Below are positions 1-11,161 of a stretch of 64,000 nucleotides of DNA, one piece after another. Every line of letters begins with the position of its first letter. Position 1 is the stretch's first letter. Both the position numbers and the translations under genes were made by a program. Where the stretch lies: positions 1,798,001 to 1,862,000 of the forward strand of contig QYRS01000011.1 in assembly GCA_006503535.1 (NCBI GenBank), given 5' to 3'. The notes below the pieces were generated by a model. That model made no database searches. It saw only the letters and a program-made list of their open reading frames with translations, and was not told the DNA's origin. Source of the DNA: Arthrinium phaeospermum. Taxonomy: Eukaryota > Ascomycota > Sordariomycetes > Amphisphaeriales > Apiosporaceae.

Positions 1-22
1 TTTTACCATAAATACCTTTGTA

Positions 23-1879
23 ATGCAACAAGACCTAATAGCCATATCGCTACTCAAAGATGATGATGAGTCTCATATTGTTACCACGGAAACAACTGCA
101 ATGTCCAGCTATAGCACCTCATCTGATGAGACATTCAAACGGATTCAGACTTGGCTGGAAAACTGCTGCACATCCCATGCGAGTTGTCAAAGGTGGCAGA
201 CTATCACGGACACACCTGCTGGGCTGCCGACCAGGTTGATTCACATCGACACTACTTCCGGGTCATCAATTCCGACTATCCGGCTAGTACGTGGAGTCGA
301 TGTCAACACCGATCGTTACGCTACACTTAGTCACTGCTGGGGTCCCAATGGCGTGCCTACGAAGTTACTGCTAGGTAACATCAACGACCTGAGCCTTCAA
401 ATCGCCTGGTACAAACTTCCCTTGACATTTCGGGAGGCCATCGTCGTGGTCGCCAGACTTGGAATCAAGTACATATGGATCGATGCCCTGTGCATCATCC
501 AGGATAGCGTCCCAGACTGGAACATTGAAGCGTCTAGAATGATGCAGGTGTATTCCAATTGTTATGTCAACATCTCTGCAGACGCCTCAACCGACGGCAG
601 GGGCGGGCTCTTTAGGCAACGAGACCCAGCCATGTTTCAATCTTTCCTCATCCCGGTGATCAAACTGGTGATAAAAATTTCTATTACTGTTATTTTAAGA
701 ACTGGCGCAAGTACGTGGAGAAGACCCCTCTCAAGAAAAGGTCTTGGGTCATTCAAGAGCGCTTCATGTCGCCTCGTGTTGTCCACTTCAGCAATGACCA
801 GGTCCATTGGGAATGCAGGGAACTCATGTCATCCGAAAGTGTACATCCTTCTTTCTATATCACTCCGGACACTACTGAGACGCCATGGAAAAGAGGCGAT
901 TACGTTGACGTCTTGCTATGGTACAGGCTGGTCGAATCCTATGCGGCAGGTCAGCTGACCAAGATCTCTGATAGGCCAGTTGCCATTGCTGGGCTAGCAC
1001 GCACATTCGCCCATCTCCTAGGTATGGAGCCGAGCGACTATCTTTGTGGCCTTTGGCGTCGATATCTGGTACTGGAAATGATGTGGTACACACTAGACTC
1101 TACCGAAAGGCCCCCACTTCACATACCTTCTTGGTCCTGGCTGTCTGTCAATGGCGACGTCTGGATGAAACTTCGAAATATTTCCATAGACTACGAGCCT
1201 GTGGCCGAGATAGTGGAGGCACGCACTGTCCCATTAGGCGACCCGTTCGGACCCGTGGTGTCAAGCTCCCTCCGGATATGCGCTCCTATTTGCCAAGCGA
1301 CTATCTTTAAAGCACATGATGCATTAACCGGGAGTGCCATCGACAGGAAGTACGAATACGGCATCATGCTTGGCCAGAACCGATTAAGGGAGGGATTGTC
1401 GTTTAAATTGATCCTCGACGAACGTTCACCTGCATTCTTCGAGAAAGTCATCTCGCAAGATGTATTTCTTTTACTCGTTCAAGGAGGCGTACTCAATGAT
1501 ACCGAGTCGCCAGCTTCGACCGAGCTCAGCGAGAAGTACGTGTAGAGTGGCAGTTGAAGAGTCCTTTATTGCTTGCGTGCATACTGACGTCTGTCCAAGG
1601 TCCGAGACCAAATGCCAAGATCAACTTGGACACTACGGCGTGGGTCACTATGAATGCCTGGTCCTCTTTGAAGCAGAGTCTAGTGACGCCTTCCGTCGGG
1701 CTGGTTACGTTTCGTTTGCTGGAGTTACCAGCCATGCAGAACTGTATGATATGGGGTTTGAAGTGGATGAAGGCGATTGCTGCTCTATCTTAGATAGACA
1801 CTTTCAAAACTTTGAGGTTCCGCAACATCTTTACCACGATATTGATGGCGATTTCAAGTATACTGTTACCTTGGTTTGA
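23..1879 (+). CDS. HET-domain (heterokaryon incompatibility) protein
   Basis: Three exons fit: 23-655, 700-1535 and 1600-1879, giving 582 aa. The HET domain begins with YATLSHCWG (about residue 99) and continues through WIDALCIIQD and GGLFRQRDP. Exon 2 carries the conserved block RSWVIQERFMSPRVVHF and the PSWSW motif. Intron 2 (1536-1599) is well supported: GTACGT donor, CTGAC branch site, CAAG acceptor and correct frame. Intron 1 (656-699, 44 nt, weak GTGATC donor) is less certain; without it the reading frame breaks, so a frameshift is the alternative. The frame is open upstream to the window edge, so the true start may lie outside. HET proteins are known to trigger cell death after fusion of unlike hyphae; that role here is inferred from the domain only. 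Confidence 0.8.
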
Positions 1880-2009
1880 TCAGAGCAGTGTATTTTTGTC
1901 CATGGAATGCTAGGATAGGCAAGTTGCACATCATCAAGGAGAAAGACTCGAATCCTTGGAAGTATCCAATGAAGCGAAGCGTCTTGGATATTGGACCCCA
2001 AGTCAGTAA

Positions 2010-3656
2010 TCAATAGATGTTCCACTTTTTATAAGTGAGCTCCTGCGAAGGGTCTATAGCCACCAGCACAAGCGAACCGTCGGCATACTCGTCGTTATAG
2101 TAGTAGCAGTACCCTGGCTCGTCATTTGAGAACATGGCGGCCGTCGACAAGAAGTAGGTGAGCCGGTTCTCCGTTTCGGACCCGGGGTCGGGCTCGTGGA
2201 ACGAGTCGTCTCGGAAGCGGACTTGAAAGTCGCAGCGCAGGACGTACTCGAAGAACCTCAATGCCAGCGGCGGTAACTGCCAGGCAACTCCGTCCTCGTC
2301 CACGATGGCATTGGGCTTGCCGGACTTGTTGAAGATGTCTTCGAGGATCCGGCATCCGAGGAAGTCGCTAAAATATGCATCGTTGTAGGACGTCTTCCCC
2401 TGAGGATTGTCTCCTGGCGCCGGCCGCCAGTTATGAAGCGTCGGATGAGCCAGGATCTTGGGCCGTTGGCCTCGGACGATGACTCGCGGGGTTCGTAGTT
2501 CTTCGGGCCTGAAATGACCAAAGAGAACCGCGCGGGCCTTGCCGGGGTAGTCCTGGAGGTTGGCCGCCTCTTGGGGGCCGAACTGCCGAGGGGCTATATT
2601 ATCGGCCTGACGGTTGATGATGCCGTAGTGTTCCCATGCTTGGATATGGCAGCTCGCCCAGAGCACCTGCATCACCTCCCACACCATGAAGTGCGAGTCT
2701 GAATGCTGGCAGGTTTCCATATCCCGAAGAGGGCAAGAATCGTCTCCGTCTCTCAACCCTCGGGCATCGCTGCCGCAGTAGTCGACGCAGCACTCCGCGC
2801 GGCCCTCCCTCTCCTCGAAGCGGGAAGCGAGCTCGCGGCGCCCGGCGCCATCCGCAAGAATCTCCCTGGCAAGCCAATCGGCGAACGGGCCGAACGTCGC
2901 CCGCTCGGCTTCTGGGGTCGGCTGCATGCAGTAAGCCGCAAAGCCCTCGAGATACTGGAACTCTTCTTCTCGCGAAACGCCACCCCGGTCCTCCTCGATC
3001 GCGAGCCACTTTTCCTCCTCGTCGGCGAAGAAGGGCTCCCGGTAAGCGCGCGACAGCGCCGCGCCGAGCACGAAGCTGCGGTAGATGGCCTTCCGCAGGC
3101 GCGGGCCCCAGGCAGGCGAGTCCTCCGGCTGTTGGGGAACCTGCTCGTGGAACTGGCCGCTGCCGTCCGTCTCGAGCTGCCGCAGGGCGGTTTCCAGGGC
3201 GTGGACGCAGTGGTTCAGGTCCAGGACGCGCAGGAACTCTTCGAGGGATAGGGGGCGGGCGCTGAGAGCGTCGAGCTGCAGGTCGGCGGGCGGTAGCTTG
3301 CCCTGGTGCTCGGCGTCGAGGCATATTTGGGTGGCGCGGACCTTTTGGTTTTCGCCGAGCGTGGGTTGGGTCAGTTCAAGGCAAGGCAAGCAATCGAACA
3401 GAAGAAATGATCAAGTACTCACGGCGAGGAGAGCCTCGTAGAAGCAGACGATGTTGTCTGCGCCGACACCCCGTAAGATGGTGGATGCATTGCCGAGCAA
3501 CACGCCGCGCAAACGTCGGCATGCAGCTCCGAGGAATAGGACATCTTTGATTGAATAGCAGGCCTGGAAGATCATGACGAGTATCTCAGTTGGGCCAGAG
3601 CTGGATAAGAATTTGGCAGCCATGGTTTGGGGTGCGTAATGCATTCCTGGCGACAC
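2010..3656 (-). CDS. F-box-containing hypothetical protein
   Basis: Two exons on the minus strand, 3656-3423 and 3341-2010, give 521 aa. The 81-nt intron has a GTGAGT donor, a CTGAC branch site and an AAAAG acceptor, and the join is in phase 0. Exon 1 holds a short F-box-like segment (GPTEILVMIFQACYSIKDVL, about residues 21-40, followed by a Cys/Arg/Leu-rich helix). The rest has no motif I recognise; it is acidic and contains scattered Cys and Trp residues. An internal ATG at 3623 (MAAKFLSSS) is an alternative start that keeps the F-box. F-box proteins usually link targets to SCF ubiquitin ligases; here that is inferred. It is divergent to another F-box gene just downstream on the plus strand. 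Confidence 0.72.
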
Positions 3657-3833
3657 AGGTGCGTGATGTTAGTGGATATATAAAGTAATTTGTATATATA
3701 CACTTACATATATACATATCGTATGTTATATCTGGGGTTGTATGCCGATACAACGTCGGTTGATTTCGGGGGTGGATTATGCTGGTTGCCTAAAAGACAG
3801 GAGGCTTCCATAACTGCAAGCGATTACGGCCCG
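3657..3833. promoter_or_regulatory. Shared divergent promoter of the two F-box genes
   Basis: The two divergent F-box genes are separated by at most 177 bp. The segment contains a TATATAAA sequence near 3675 and a run of TATATA/ACATATATAC up to about 3722, unlike the flanking coding sequence. The likely function is a bidirectional promoter; this is inferred from layout and composition. Confidence 0.4.
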
Positions 3834-5726
3834 ATGGCAGACCCATCACAGTGGATTCCGGCGACCGCTTTCACATCCTTGATCACCACTTCGCCTTCTT
3901 CAACATTTGATTCCCTCTCCAATCCGCCCATTTTGTTTCCTACGGGCACCACCCGCACACCCAAAAAAGTCAAGCAGGCAGCGACCATGACTGGGCTTTC
4001 GACAAAACCCCATTTCGACAGCTTGCCCGTAGAAGTCTGGCATCTCATCCTGGCAGAGTTCTGCCAGCACTGCCGCGGCGAGCGCATGGGATGTGCGCCC
4101 GATGTCTACTTCGACCGCGACGCCGGCCAGCCTGGTGGCCTTTGCAGTCATTGCCAATACGGGCTCGCCCACCTATGGTATGGATCTACGCCAGCGTGTC
4201 CATCCCATGCTTCGAGATATGATCGATATCGCCAGGACAAGAAAGCTCTGTGCTCTCTATCCCTTGTCTCTAGGACCTTGCGTGGTCTGGTCCAGCCCAT
4301 CATGTACCATCTCTACGTGTCCAATAGCAACTGGCCGCAAGTGCTTTGCTTCGCCGGATCTGTCACGAGTGCACCGCTGCTTCTCCGATCCGTGAGATCG
4401 ATCTTCTGGGGCCGCGCCAGCCACGGGGGCACATCGTCCCGCCTGCCGTTGCCGAGTTCCTTGCATGTGCCTCCCGCCCTGAATCTAGGAGTTTCGCGGC
4501 CGAGAGTCTACACAAATAGGTTCTATTCGACGGCATATCGTGAACTTTCCAAAACGTCCCTTATCGCCAACTTCCTCACCCTGCTCCCTCTTCTTGAGGA
4601 AGTAAGCCTGCACGAAGAAAGCGACTTTTATGATGACGAAGACTTTGTCCCTTCTTCCCTCCAGCAGCTCGAAAAACTCCCGCTCAAGAGCCTTGAGGTG
4701 ACAGCCAACGCCGAGGAAAGAAGCGATCGTCTGGTGCCCTCGAGGCTGTCGAGGCTGGCCAGGAAGATCCTGGAGCTGTCGACCGAGTTGCAAACACTGA
4801 GGCTACATCTGTTCTTCACCTTGGGACAGCCCAACGGCTATCTTGCACATCCCCAAGTAACAAGAGAAACCCACGCCTTCTCCTATACCCTGGGAATCCC
4901 CACGCTCTCCCTCCAGCACCTGCAGACTCTCCACGTCACTGAGAGCTGGCTGGGCGCAGACGAGATCCAGTACATACTCGGCGCCTGTGCCGGCCTGTGC
5001 GAGTTTGTGTACGAAAAGGCCGAGGTATACACGGTACGGAGCGGCTACTGTGTTCCAGGAAAGAAACCCCACCATCCATCCGACGCCATCGGGGCGCTAG
5101 AACGGTTTCGAGAGACCCTCGAGTCCCTGCATCTCAATTTCCACCTACAAAACCGCAGATCCTCTGGCCTCCCGCCGCCACCCCCCGTCCAAAGCCTTTC
5201 GGGCTTCCGTATTTTGAAGAAACTAGTCCTGGAGTGGGGTGCCATCTGCGACGGCTACGGACTGAATGGCGAGGAGGCCTCGGATCAACACCAGGCCGGT
5301 GACTGTGACTCCCAGCTTCTGGTCGACCTCTTACCCGAGAACCTCGAAAAGCTCTTTATAATTGGTTGCACATACGGCACCAATTCTGTGTGTTTCGAGA
5401 GAGCCTTGGACGGTCTCGCGGTCGCAAAGGTCACCGGCCGGTTCCCCAACCTCCGGCGCCTGGGCTGCGATATCGCGCGTATAAGTCAGGATCCAAGAGT
5501 CCAGGAGCAGCGTCCCGGGTATGTATTTGACGAAGGGGACTCCGTCAGGGCCATGTTTGACGCCGCCGGCGTGCAGGTTGACTACGGTTTGGCGTGGGAG
5601 TGCCGGGCTCGGCCAAGCGAATGGGATTCTGAAGACATTGAGGGAGTTGACTATTGTTATCGAGGGGACGACCCTAACGCTGATTCCTACATGCCTCTTC
5701 CCGGGTCGGATGACGATGATCTTTAA
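3834..5726 (+). CDS. F-box/leucine-rich hypothetical protein
   Basis: This is a single exon of 630 aa from the ATG at 3834; an ATG at 3987 would give 579 aa. The open frame extends back to 3690, but that part (a Tyr/Ile/Thr repeat) comes from an AT-rich TATATA tract that looks like promoter. An F-box-like start (HFDSLPVEVWHLILAEFC) is followed by paired cysteines (GGLCSHCQYG), then SLVSRTLRGLVQPIMYHLY, a pattern common in fungal F-box proteins. Leucine-rich stretches (LPLLEEVSLHEE, LQHLQTLHVTESWL, LPENLEKLFIIGC) follow, suggesting a degenerate leucine-rich repeat substrate-binding region. The C-terminus is acidic (GSDDDDL). A role in ubiquitin-ligase substrate recognition is inferred. Confidence 0.75.
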   Translation: MADPSQWIPATAFTSLITTSPSSTFDSLSNPPILFPTGTTRTPKKVKQAATMTGLSTKPHFDSLPVEVWHLILAEFCQHCRGERMGCAPDVYFDRDAGQPGGLCSHCQYGLAHLWYGSTPACPSHASRYDRYRQDKKALCSLSLVSRTLRGLVQPIMYHLYVSNSNWPQVLCFAGSVTSAPLLLRSVRSIFWGRASHGGTSSRLPLPSSLHVPPALNLGVSRPRVYTNRFYSTAYRELSKTSLIANFLTLLPLLEEVSLHEESDFYDDEDFVPSSLQQLEKLPLKSLEVTANAEERSDRLVPSRLSRLARKILELSTELQTLRLHLFFTLGQPNGYLAHPQVTRETHAFSYTLGIPTLSLQHLQTLHVTESWLGADEIQYILGACAGLCEFVYEKAEVYTVRSGYCVPGKKPHHPSDAIGALERFRETLESLHLNFHLQNRRSSGLPPPPPVQSLSGFRILKKLVLEWGAICDGYGLNGEEASDQHQAGDCDSQLLVDLLPENLEKLFIIGCTYGTNSVCFERALDGLAVAKVTGRFPNLRRLGCDIARISQDPRVQEQRPGYVFDEGDSVRAMFDAAGVQVDYGLAWECRARPSEWDSEDIEGVDYCYRGDDPNADSYMPLPGSDDDDL

Positions 5727-6864
5727 GGTGCTGAAAGACAAATACTACGCTCACTCACTTGGGGAGATTCAAGTGGGGGGATGTATCAGTGAACTTAACG
5801 AGAAACCACGCCATCATGATATCTGCAAAGCACAGAATCTAGAGGGGCAATTTACACGAACTCAACGAGGGTTTCATGATCATTTATTGTGATGAAATAC
5901 AAGAGATCATTATACCAAGGAAAGAACAAAATTGAAGTAACAAACTAAAGCAAGAGATCGACGGGCTTCCCCTGAAGCACCGAATCAATATAGTCGACAC
6001 AACCCCTGTGCCCCCTTTCCTTAGCCAGATTCCGCGCGCTCAGCATCTCCTCCCTCGGGAACCCGTCTGGGGATGCAGCGTCCCACAGCAGCTGCAGCAT
6101 GTGTAAACGTCCATTCTCTGCAGCGCATTCGAATGCCGTCTTTCCTCGAACTCTCGCAGCGGGTCCATGGGGATTTGCGTGATGGCGTAGCAACAGTTGG
6201 GCAATCCGAACGCTGCCATTGGTAGCGGCAAGTTGCAAGGCGGTGCGCCCATCTCCAGGATTTGGCGGCTCGTTCGGGTCCACTCCTTCGTCCAGAAGGA
6301 ACTGCACGATTTCGAAGCTGGAAACCTCGCAGGCTTTCTGCAGAGGTGTCCGTTTGTGATTCCGCCGGGCAGGTCTCCTCGTATCTGCTCCCCACTCAAC
6401 GAGCAACTTCACCATGCCTAAGCTTCGAACCTCTATAGCTAAAAGCAATATAGTTGCTTGAAACTCAGGCCTGATAGAATCACCATAAATAACAACGCTA
6501 TTTGGGTCGCCACCATTGCGAAGCAATTGCCGCACCAGGTCGTAACATGTGCCCTTCTCATGCTGGACAGCAAAACCGATCGCATTAAGGTTGTATTTCC
6601 AGCTCAGGGGATTTTGTTTCAGATTCCTAATCGTTTGACGTGGAATTGGATTGTGCAAATCAACTCTTGCTTCAATCAAGCAATCGATAGTTCGAGAGTT
6701 ACTTTGACAAATGGCCCGTATAAGCAAGGGTCCTCCGAAGTTTTTATACCCTGGTGCACAGGATGTCTTAAAGAAAGAGGCAAGCAAATTGAGCATCGTC
6801 AGGTCGTGATCCATTGCATACTCCCAAGCAAATCGGTCGTCGAGTGGAAGACCTTTGGACAGTA

Positions 6865-6937
6865 AGTTCAACACCCTGTCAACGCCCCACCCCCCTCAAC
6901 GCCCCCCCCTCTCACTATAGAACCCTTCTATTTTAAA
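6865..6937 (+). repeat. Left terminal inverted repeat
   Basis: GC-rich and C-skewed. It contains the direct repeat TCAACGCCCC twice (6879-6888 and 6896-6905), a plausible transposase-binding subrepeat. It matches the reverse complement of 8239-8311, including the same run of eight C residues. Confidence 0.85.
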
Positions 6938-8245
6938 GTTTTATATTAAAATAAATAAAATAGCTATAATAATACTTTAAAATAAAGATAAAAGAATATT
7001 ATTTATATTATTATAAATGAAATTAAAATTTAAAATAATAAAATTATTTATATTTATTTTAAAATAATATAAAAGTATATATTAATACTATTAATATTTT
7101 AATTAAAGATAAAAGATAATAATTATATTATATTTAAATTTTTTATAAATAAATTATAAATTTAATTTATATAATTCTTTCAATTAAAAAGAATTTAAAA
7201 TTTAAAAAATCGTTTAATATTTTTTAAATTTTTATTTTTAAATATAAATATTATTTTTAAATTATTATTTTATTTTAATTTATAATAAAATAAATAAAAT
7301 CTTTTTAAAGATAATTTAAATATAATATAATAATTTAAAAATTATAATTTAAAATATATAAAATATATTAATTAATTAATATTAATTTTAATATTTTATT
7401 TATATTTTATATTTATTATATTTTTTAAATAAATAAAATTATAACTTTTTAAAATTAATATTTTTATTATTAATTTTATAGTAATAAAAAGCGGTTTTAT
7501 TAACGTTTATATTAAATATAATATTTAATTTAAAATAAAAAGTATTTTATTTTAAAATTAAAAATTTTAATTTTTTATTAATAAAAATATAAAGAAAATA
7601 TAAAATTGTTTTATTTTTAAGCTTTAAAATTTATTTTTAAAACTTTAATTATTATATTTACTTTAATATAAAGTATAATATTATATAAATATAAAATATT
7701 AATTTTTAAATATTTTATTTAAATAATTATAATTTTATTAAAATTATAAAATTATATTTTATATTATAAAATAAAAATAAATATAAAATATATTTTAAAT
7801 AAATTTTTAATTTATTATTATATATACTTTAACTTTATAATTATAATATTTAAAAGAAAAAAAAGAATTTTAATTATTTAATTATTAATTTTTAAAAGAA
7901 ATCGCTTTTAATATTAAAAAGTAATTTAAAGAAAAAAATATATATTAATAAAAAATATTTAATTAATTTTTTAATTTTACTTTATACTTTAAAATTATTA
8001 AATATATAATATATAAATTTATATTAAAATAGTAAATATTATAATATAAAAATACTTTTTTAAAACCGATTAAAATTAATGCTATAAAACTATTTAAAAT
8101 AATTATTATAATAAATCCTATTTAATTTAATAAATTTTATTTTAAAAAATAACTTTTATTAAATAAAACGCCGTTTTAATTATAATAAAACTTACTTTAT
8201 AGTATATTTATATCTATTTTATTCATTTTATTTAATTGTTTTAAA
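6930..8245. repeat. AT-saturated element interior (RIP signature)
   Basis: About 1.3 kb of nearly uninterrupted A/T. The few remaining C residues are mostly in CT, CC or CG contexts; CA and TG dinucleotides are very rare by eye. This is what heavy repeat-induced point mutation (C to T at CpA on both strands) leaves. No open frame of note remains. Confidence 0.75.
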
Positions 8246-8311
8246 ATATAAGGGTTTCGCGGTGAGAGGGGGGGGCGTTGAGGGGAGGGGGCGTTGACAG
8301 GGTGTTGAACT
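8239..8311 (-). repeat. Right terminal inverted repeat
   Basis: Reverse complement of the left end with a few mismatches. The internal direct repeat GGGGCGTTGA is at 8272-8281 and 8288-8297. The first nucleotides of this repeat were read through by the interrupted ankyrin frame, which ends in a stop at 8230-8228. Confidence 0.85.
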
Positions 8312-11161
8312 TAGTAATGATACCAATTCGCAATCCCCTTTCTCCACCGCCGCCTCCAGAGGCGACTTCGCCCTCTTGGAATGGGGCCAATCGAGATAAG
8401 TATGCTTACTTGCTCCATAATCCAGAAGGTGCTGCAGTACTGATCTTTGGTTAGAACATATCGCTGCGACCAGCGCGCTACCATCAGCACGAAAGCCCAT
8501 GAGCGATAAATGCTCGATGATGTCCACATCGCCCCATTTTACTGCATACCGCATCGCTAGATGAGAGAAGGGAAAAGGGGGACATAATTCATTGTAGGTC
8601 CCATTTGTCTGCATGATAGCATCAAGGAGCTGTCGATCTTTCAGTTTCAATGCCTCTATGAGAGGACAGAATTGATACTCCTTGTTACTAGGGTGTGGGC
8701 GTAAGTCCGATAGAACGGCTCCAACGTCGATAAAGAGAAGGGCAATCTCTGTATTATGATGATTTATAGCCACAGCTAGTGGACGTGTCAGTTCCGTCTC
8801 AAACCCGGCTGGTGCGAATCGAAACAGTTCATTGACGACCTTGGTGTCCCCGACCTCAGCCGCAGCTGACATAGCGGCGCAGAAGTGATTCCTTTGGGCC
8901 ATACACACATAGCCTCCTCTTTCCTCGATATCGTTCATTCTAGACTGATCTTGAACTCTTATTGCCTCTGCCATGGGCGTTGTAACTGCTGGAAAATTGT
9001 CGTCACGGTCGAATGCCACTTGCTCGTCCACCTTGGCGCCCTTGCCAAAAAGGAACTTTACCACATGCGAGTTTTGGCTCCTCACGGCCCCCGCCAACGC
9101 AGATGAAGATATCCTGGCAAATCGTGATAGACACTCGACGAGCTGAAGGTTCCCGCGGTAAGCTGCCCATTCAAATGCCATTTGTATTATATTTTCAGAG
9201 TAGCGTAATGCACATTTTGCGCAGCCGCTTGTCTCGCAGTATTGAATGAATTGCATAATGATACGAGCTGCAGCGCTGCTCTCGAAGTCCCTGGTGATAA
9301 TCAGAATGTGGTCGTTGTCGAAGAGTTCTTCATGGCCAGACTTGAGAGCTCGATCCAGCACTTCTTCAAGAAGTCCCCTCGCCTCATTTCCCCAGCGGAT
9401 CACGGTTCCAACGAGAGACATGCGGACTGTCGCTCCGCAATGAAGCAGTAGCTTCACAAGCTTCGGATCCATGATCTCGTACTTGCCCCATTTCCTCACT
9501 GCAAGCTCAAGAGCCCCGCACTCCTCGAGTTCATCATCATCTCGAGCATAGGTCTTGTTTGGGTCTGCTTTGGCCGTCAGAAGCCCTTGAACCATCTCCA
9601 GGTTTCGAGACATTGCTGCTATCTCGATGGGCGTATAATCTCTGGTCTCTAGGTTGCATCGTATTTCATTCGGGTCAATAGCTGTTTGGGGAATGGAGTT
9701 GGCCACGCTGATGACGATCGTCATAGCTTCTGCGTCACCACTCTCGACAGCAGCCCGGAAGAGATTGTCTGCAAGAGCCTTTGCAATGCTGGGTGGACTC
9801 GACTTGAGAAGATCGAACAATTGAGACTGTATTTTGGGTTTCTCCCGAAGTGTGGCAAAGACTGCTTTCGTTGAAATGCTTTGGAGACCGGCAAAACCGT
9901 TGACGATGGAGTACACGAGGGCTTGCAAACCGGAATCAAGTAACAAATCCCGCTCGCCCAGCCTGCTTTCTGATGTTGCAGTGGCCATGAGTAATGACTC
10001 CGGGAGAACAGATTCGAACCTTTCCAATACGTCTACTGCATCTGGTAGGCCTGCGTGTCCGACTAGGTCCACGTTGCCTTGCTGCATCTGCTTGAAGTGT
10101 TGAAGGATTGAGTTGATCAGGGTATGGGAACACCTGATAGGATCTTGAATGCCTAAAAGTGCTCCATGAGTGCCTGTTTCCATCATAGCACCATAGTCTT
10201 GGCCCCATCTCGAATTCCTGGGTCCGGCAGTGGAGCTGAATGATCTTGATCCGTAAAACAGAGAATCATCAAAGTTGGTGGCACCTTGGTATTCAGAGTT
10301 TTGCCAGTGTGATACCCATTCCTCGCCCAAAGAGCCAGGACTCATTTGTGTGATTAGTTGAAGCACGTCGGTATATGTTGATGGTCGAATCGTCGGCGAC
10401 CTTGCATTGGTAACGAAGAGATTGGTTGACGGGCTAAAAGCCTCAACGTAGTCCTGGACAGGGCGAACACCATTCAAGACACCTGAGCTCCCATCGTCAT
10501 AACTACGCCCTTTGGAGACCATTGTGTTGCTTGTTGGGAGGTTAAGGGTTTGAGCAGGTGAACCAGGCTGAGCAGCAACCTCTGTGCCGGTGTATCTCGA
10601 CCAAGACCCATCATCGCCATGTGTTTCCACAAACGCTTGCCGATTCGCCGGTATATTACATGCTATTGGAATGATTAGCAACATCAGCCTTTCGCATCTC
10701 ACATAAACGTCCTTACTAACCTTCAGGCACGACAGTGCCGGGCTGGGGATACGGCGCGTAGCGTCTTCGCTGCCTCCTGAGTTTGGGCTCATCGACAACT
10801 GCCCCGGACACCGTGATTCTGGCTTTGATTCCCTTGGCTGTGAGGTAATCGTACTGTGCTAAAAGCTGCTGCCACTCGGGCTTTTTGAGATTCTTGGCAG
10901 ATCTCCATTCCTGGATTTTCATCTCGTACTGCTCAGGGCTATAAGCGGCAATGTCAGTTATATGCCAACCTAGATATCCTGTGCCTTGTTCAACCGGACT
11001 TACGTAGCCGAGAACCCATATTCGTCCTCCAATACCTTAACAAGACACCTTTATTTCTTCTTACTTTGCACTGGTAGCTTCCGGATGTAGTAGAGGTGTC
11101 GGATGGTGCTTTCATGAGCGCTCCATTCCTCCGGGGGAATGTGGCGACTAGCCGAGGCCAT

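Larger units (their letters stand above)
6865..8311. mobile_element. RIP-degraded TIR transposon with TA target duplication
   Basis: The ends are inverted repeats: the left starts AGTTCAACACCCTGTCAACG and the right ends with its exact complement. The similarity runs about 70 bp with few mismatches. The element is flanked by TA at 6863-6864 and 8312-8313. The interior, about 6930-8245, is almost pure A/T and has no readable transposase. A TA duplication and a size near 1.45 kb suggest the Tc1/mariner (Fot1/pogo-like) superfamily, either as a mutated full element or a non-autonomous copy; that class assignment is inferred. It interrupts an ankyrin gene. Confidence 0.85.
5945..11161 (-). pseudogene. 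Clr5-ankyrin repeat gene, split by a transposon
   Basis: Exon 1 (11161-11004) starts MASASRHIPPEEW and encodes a Clr5 domain that continues in exon 2 (10938-10721) as EDEYGFSATPEQYEMKIQEW. Exon 3 starts at 10662 and runs to the insertion site. Introns 10939-11003 (GTAAGT) and 10663-10720 (GTTAGT, GCTAAT branch site) fit the frame. Exon 3 encodes at least ten ankyrin-like repeats (for example TPIEIAAMSRNLEMVQGLL). The 3' part, 6862-5945, continues the repeats (for example TPLQKACEVSSFEIVQFLL, TALQLAATNGSVRIAQLLL). With the element at 6865-8311 and one TA copy ignored, the frame continues across the junction (1215 codons including the stop). Exon 1 also has an in-frame TAA at 11053-11051 inside the Clr5 domain, where the helix spacing is abnormal. 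The gene is therefore probably inactive. Clr5-ankyrin proteins are abundant in Sordariomycetes; their function is mostly unknown. Confidence 0.85.

Noticed and set aside
2599..3324. 241-aa Arg/Pro-rich frame antiparallel-phase to the F-box gene
   Set aside because: Same strand, shifted frame of a GC-rich exon; composition typical of a shadow.
3690..3833. Upstream extension of the second F-box protein (Tyr-Ile-Thr repeat start)
   Set aside because: It is the translation of a TATATA promoter-like tract; ATG 3834 or 3987 is more plausible.
6930..8245. Mitochondrial DNA insertion as an explanation of the AT-rich block
   Set aside because: The block has inverted repeats and a TA duplication at its ends and no mitochondrial gene pattern; a RIP-mutated transposon explains it better.
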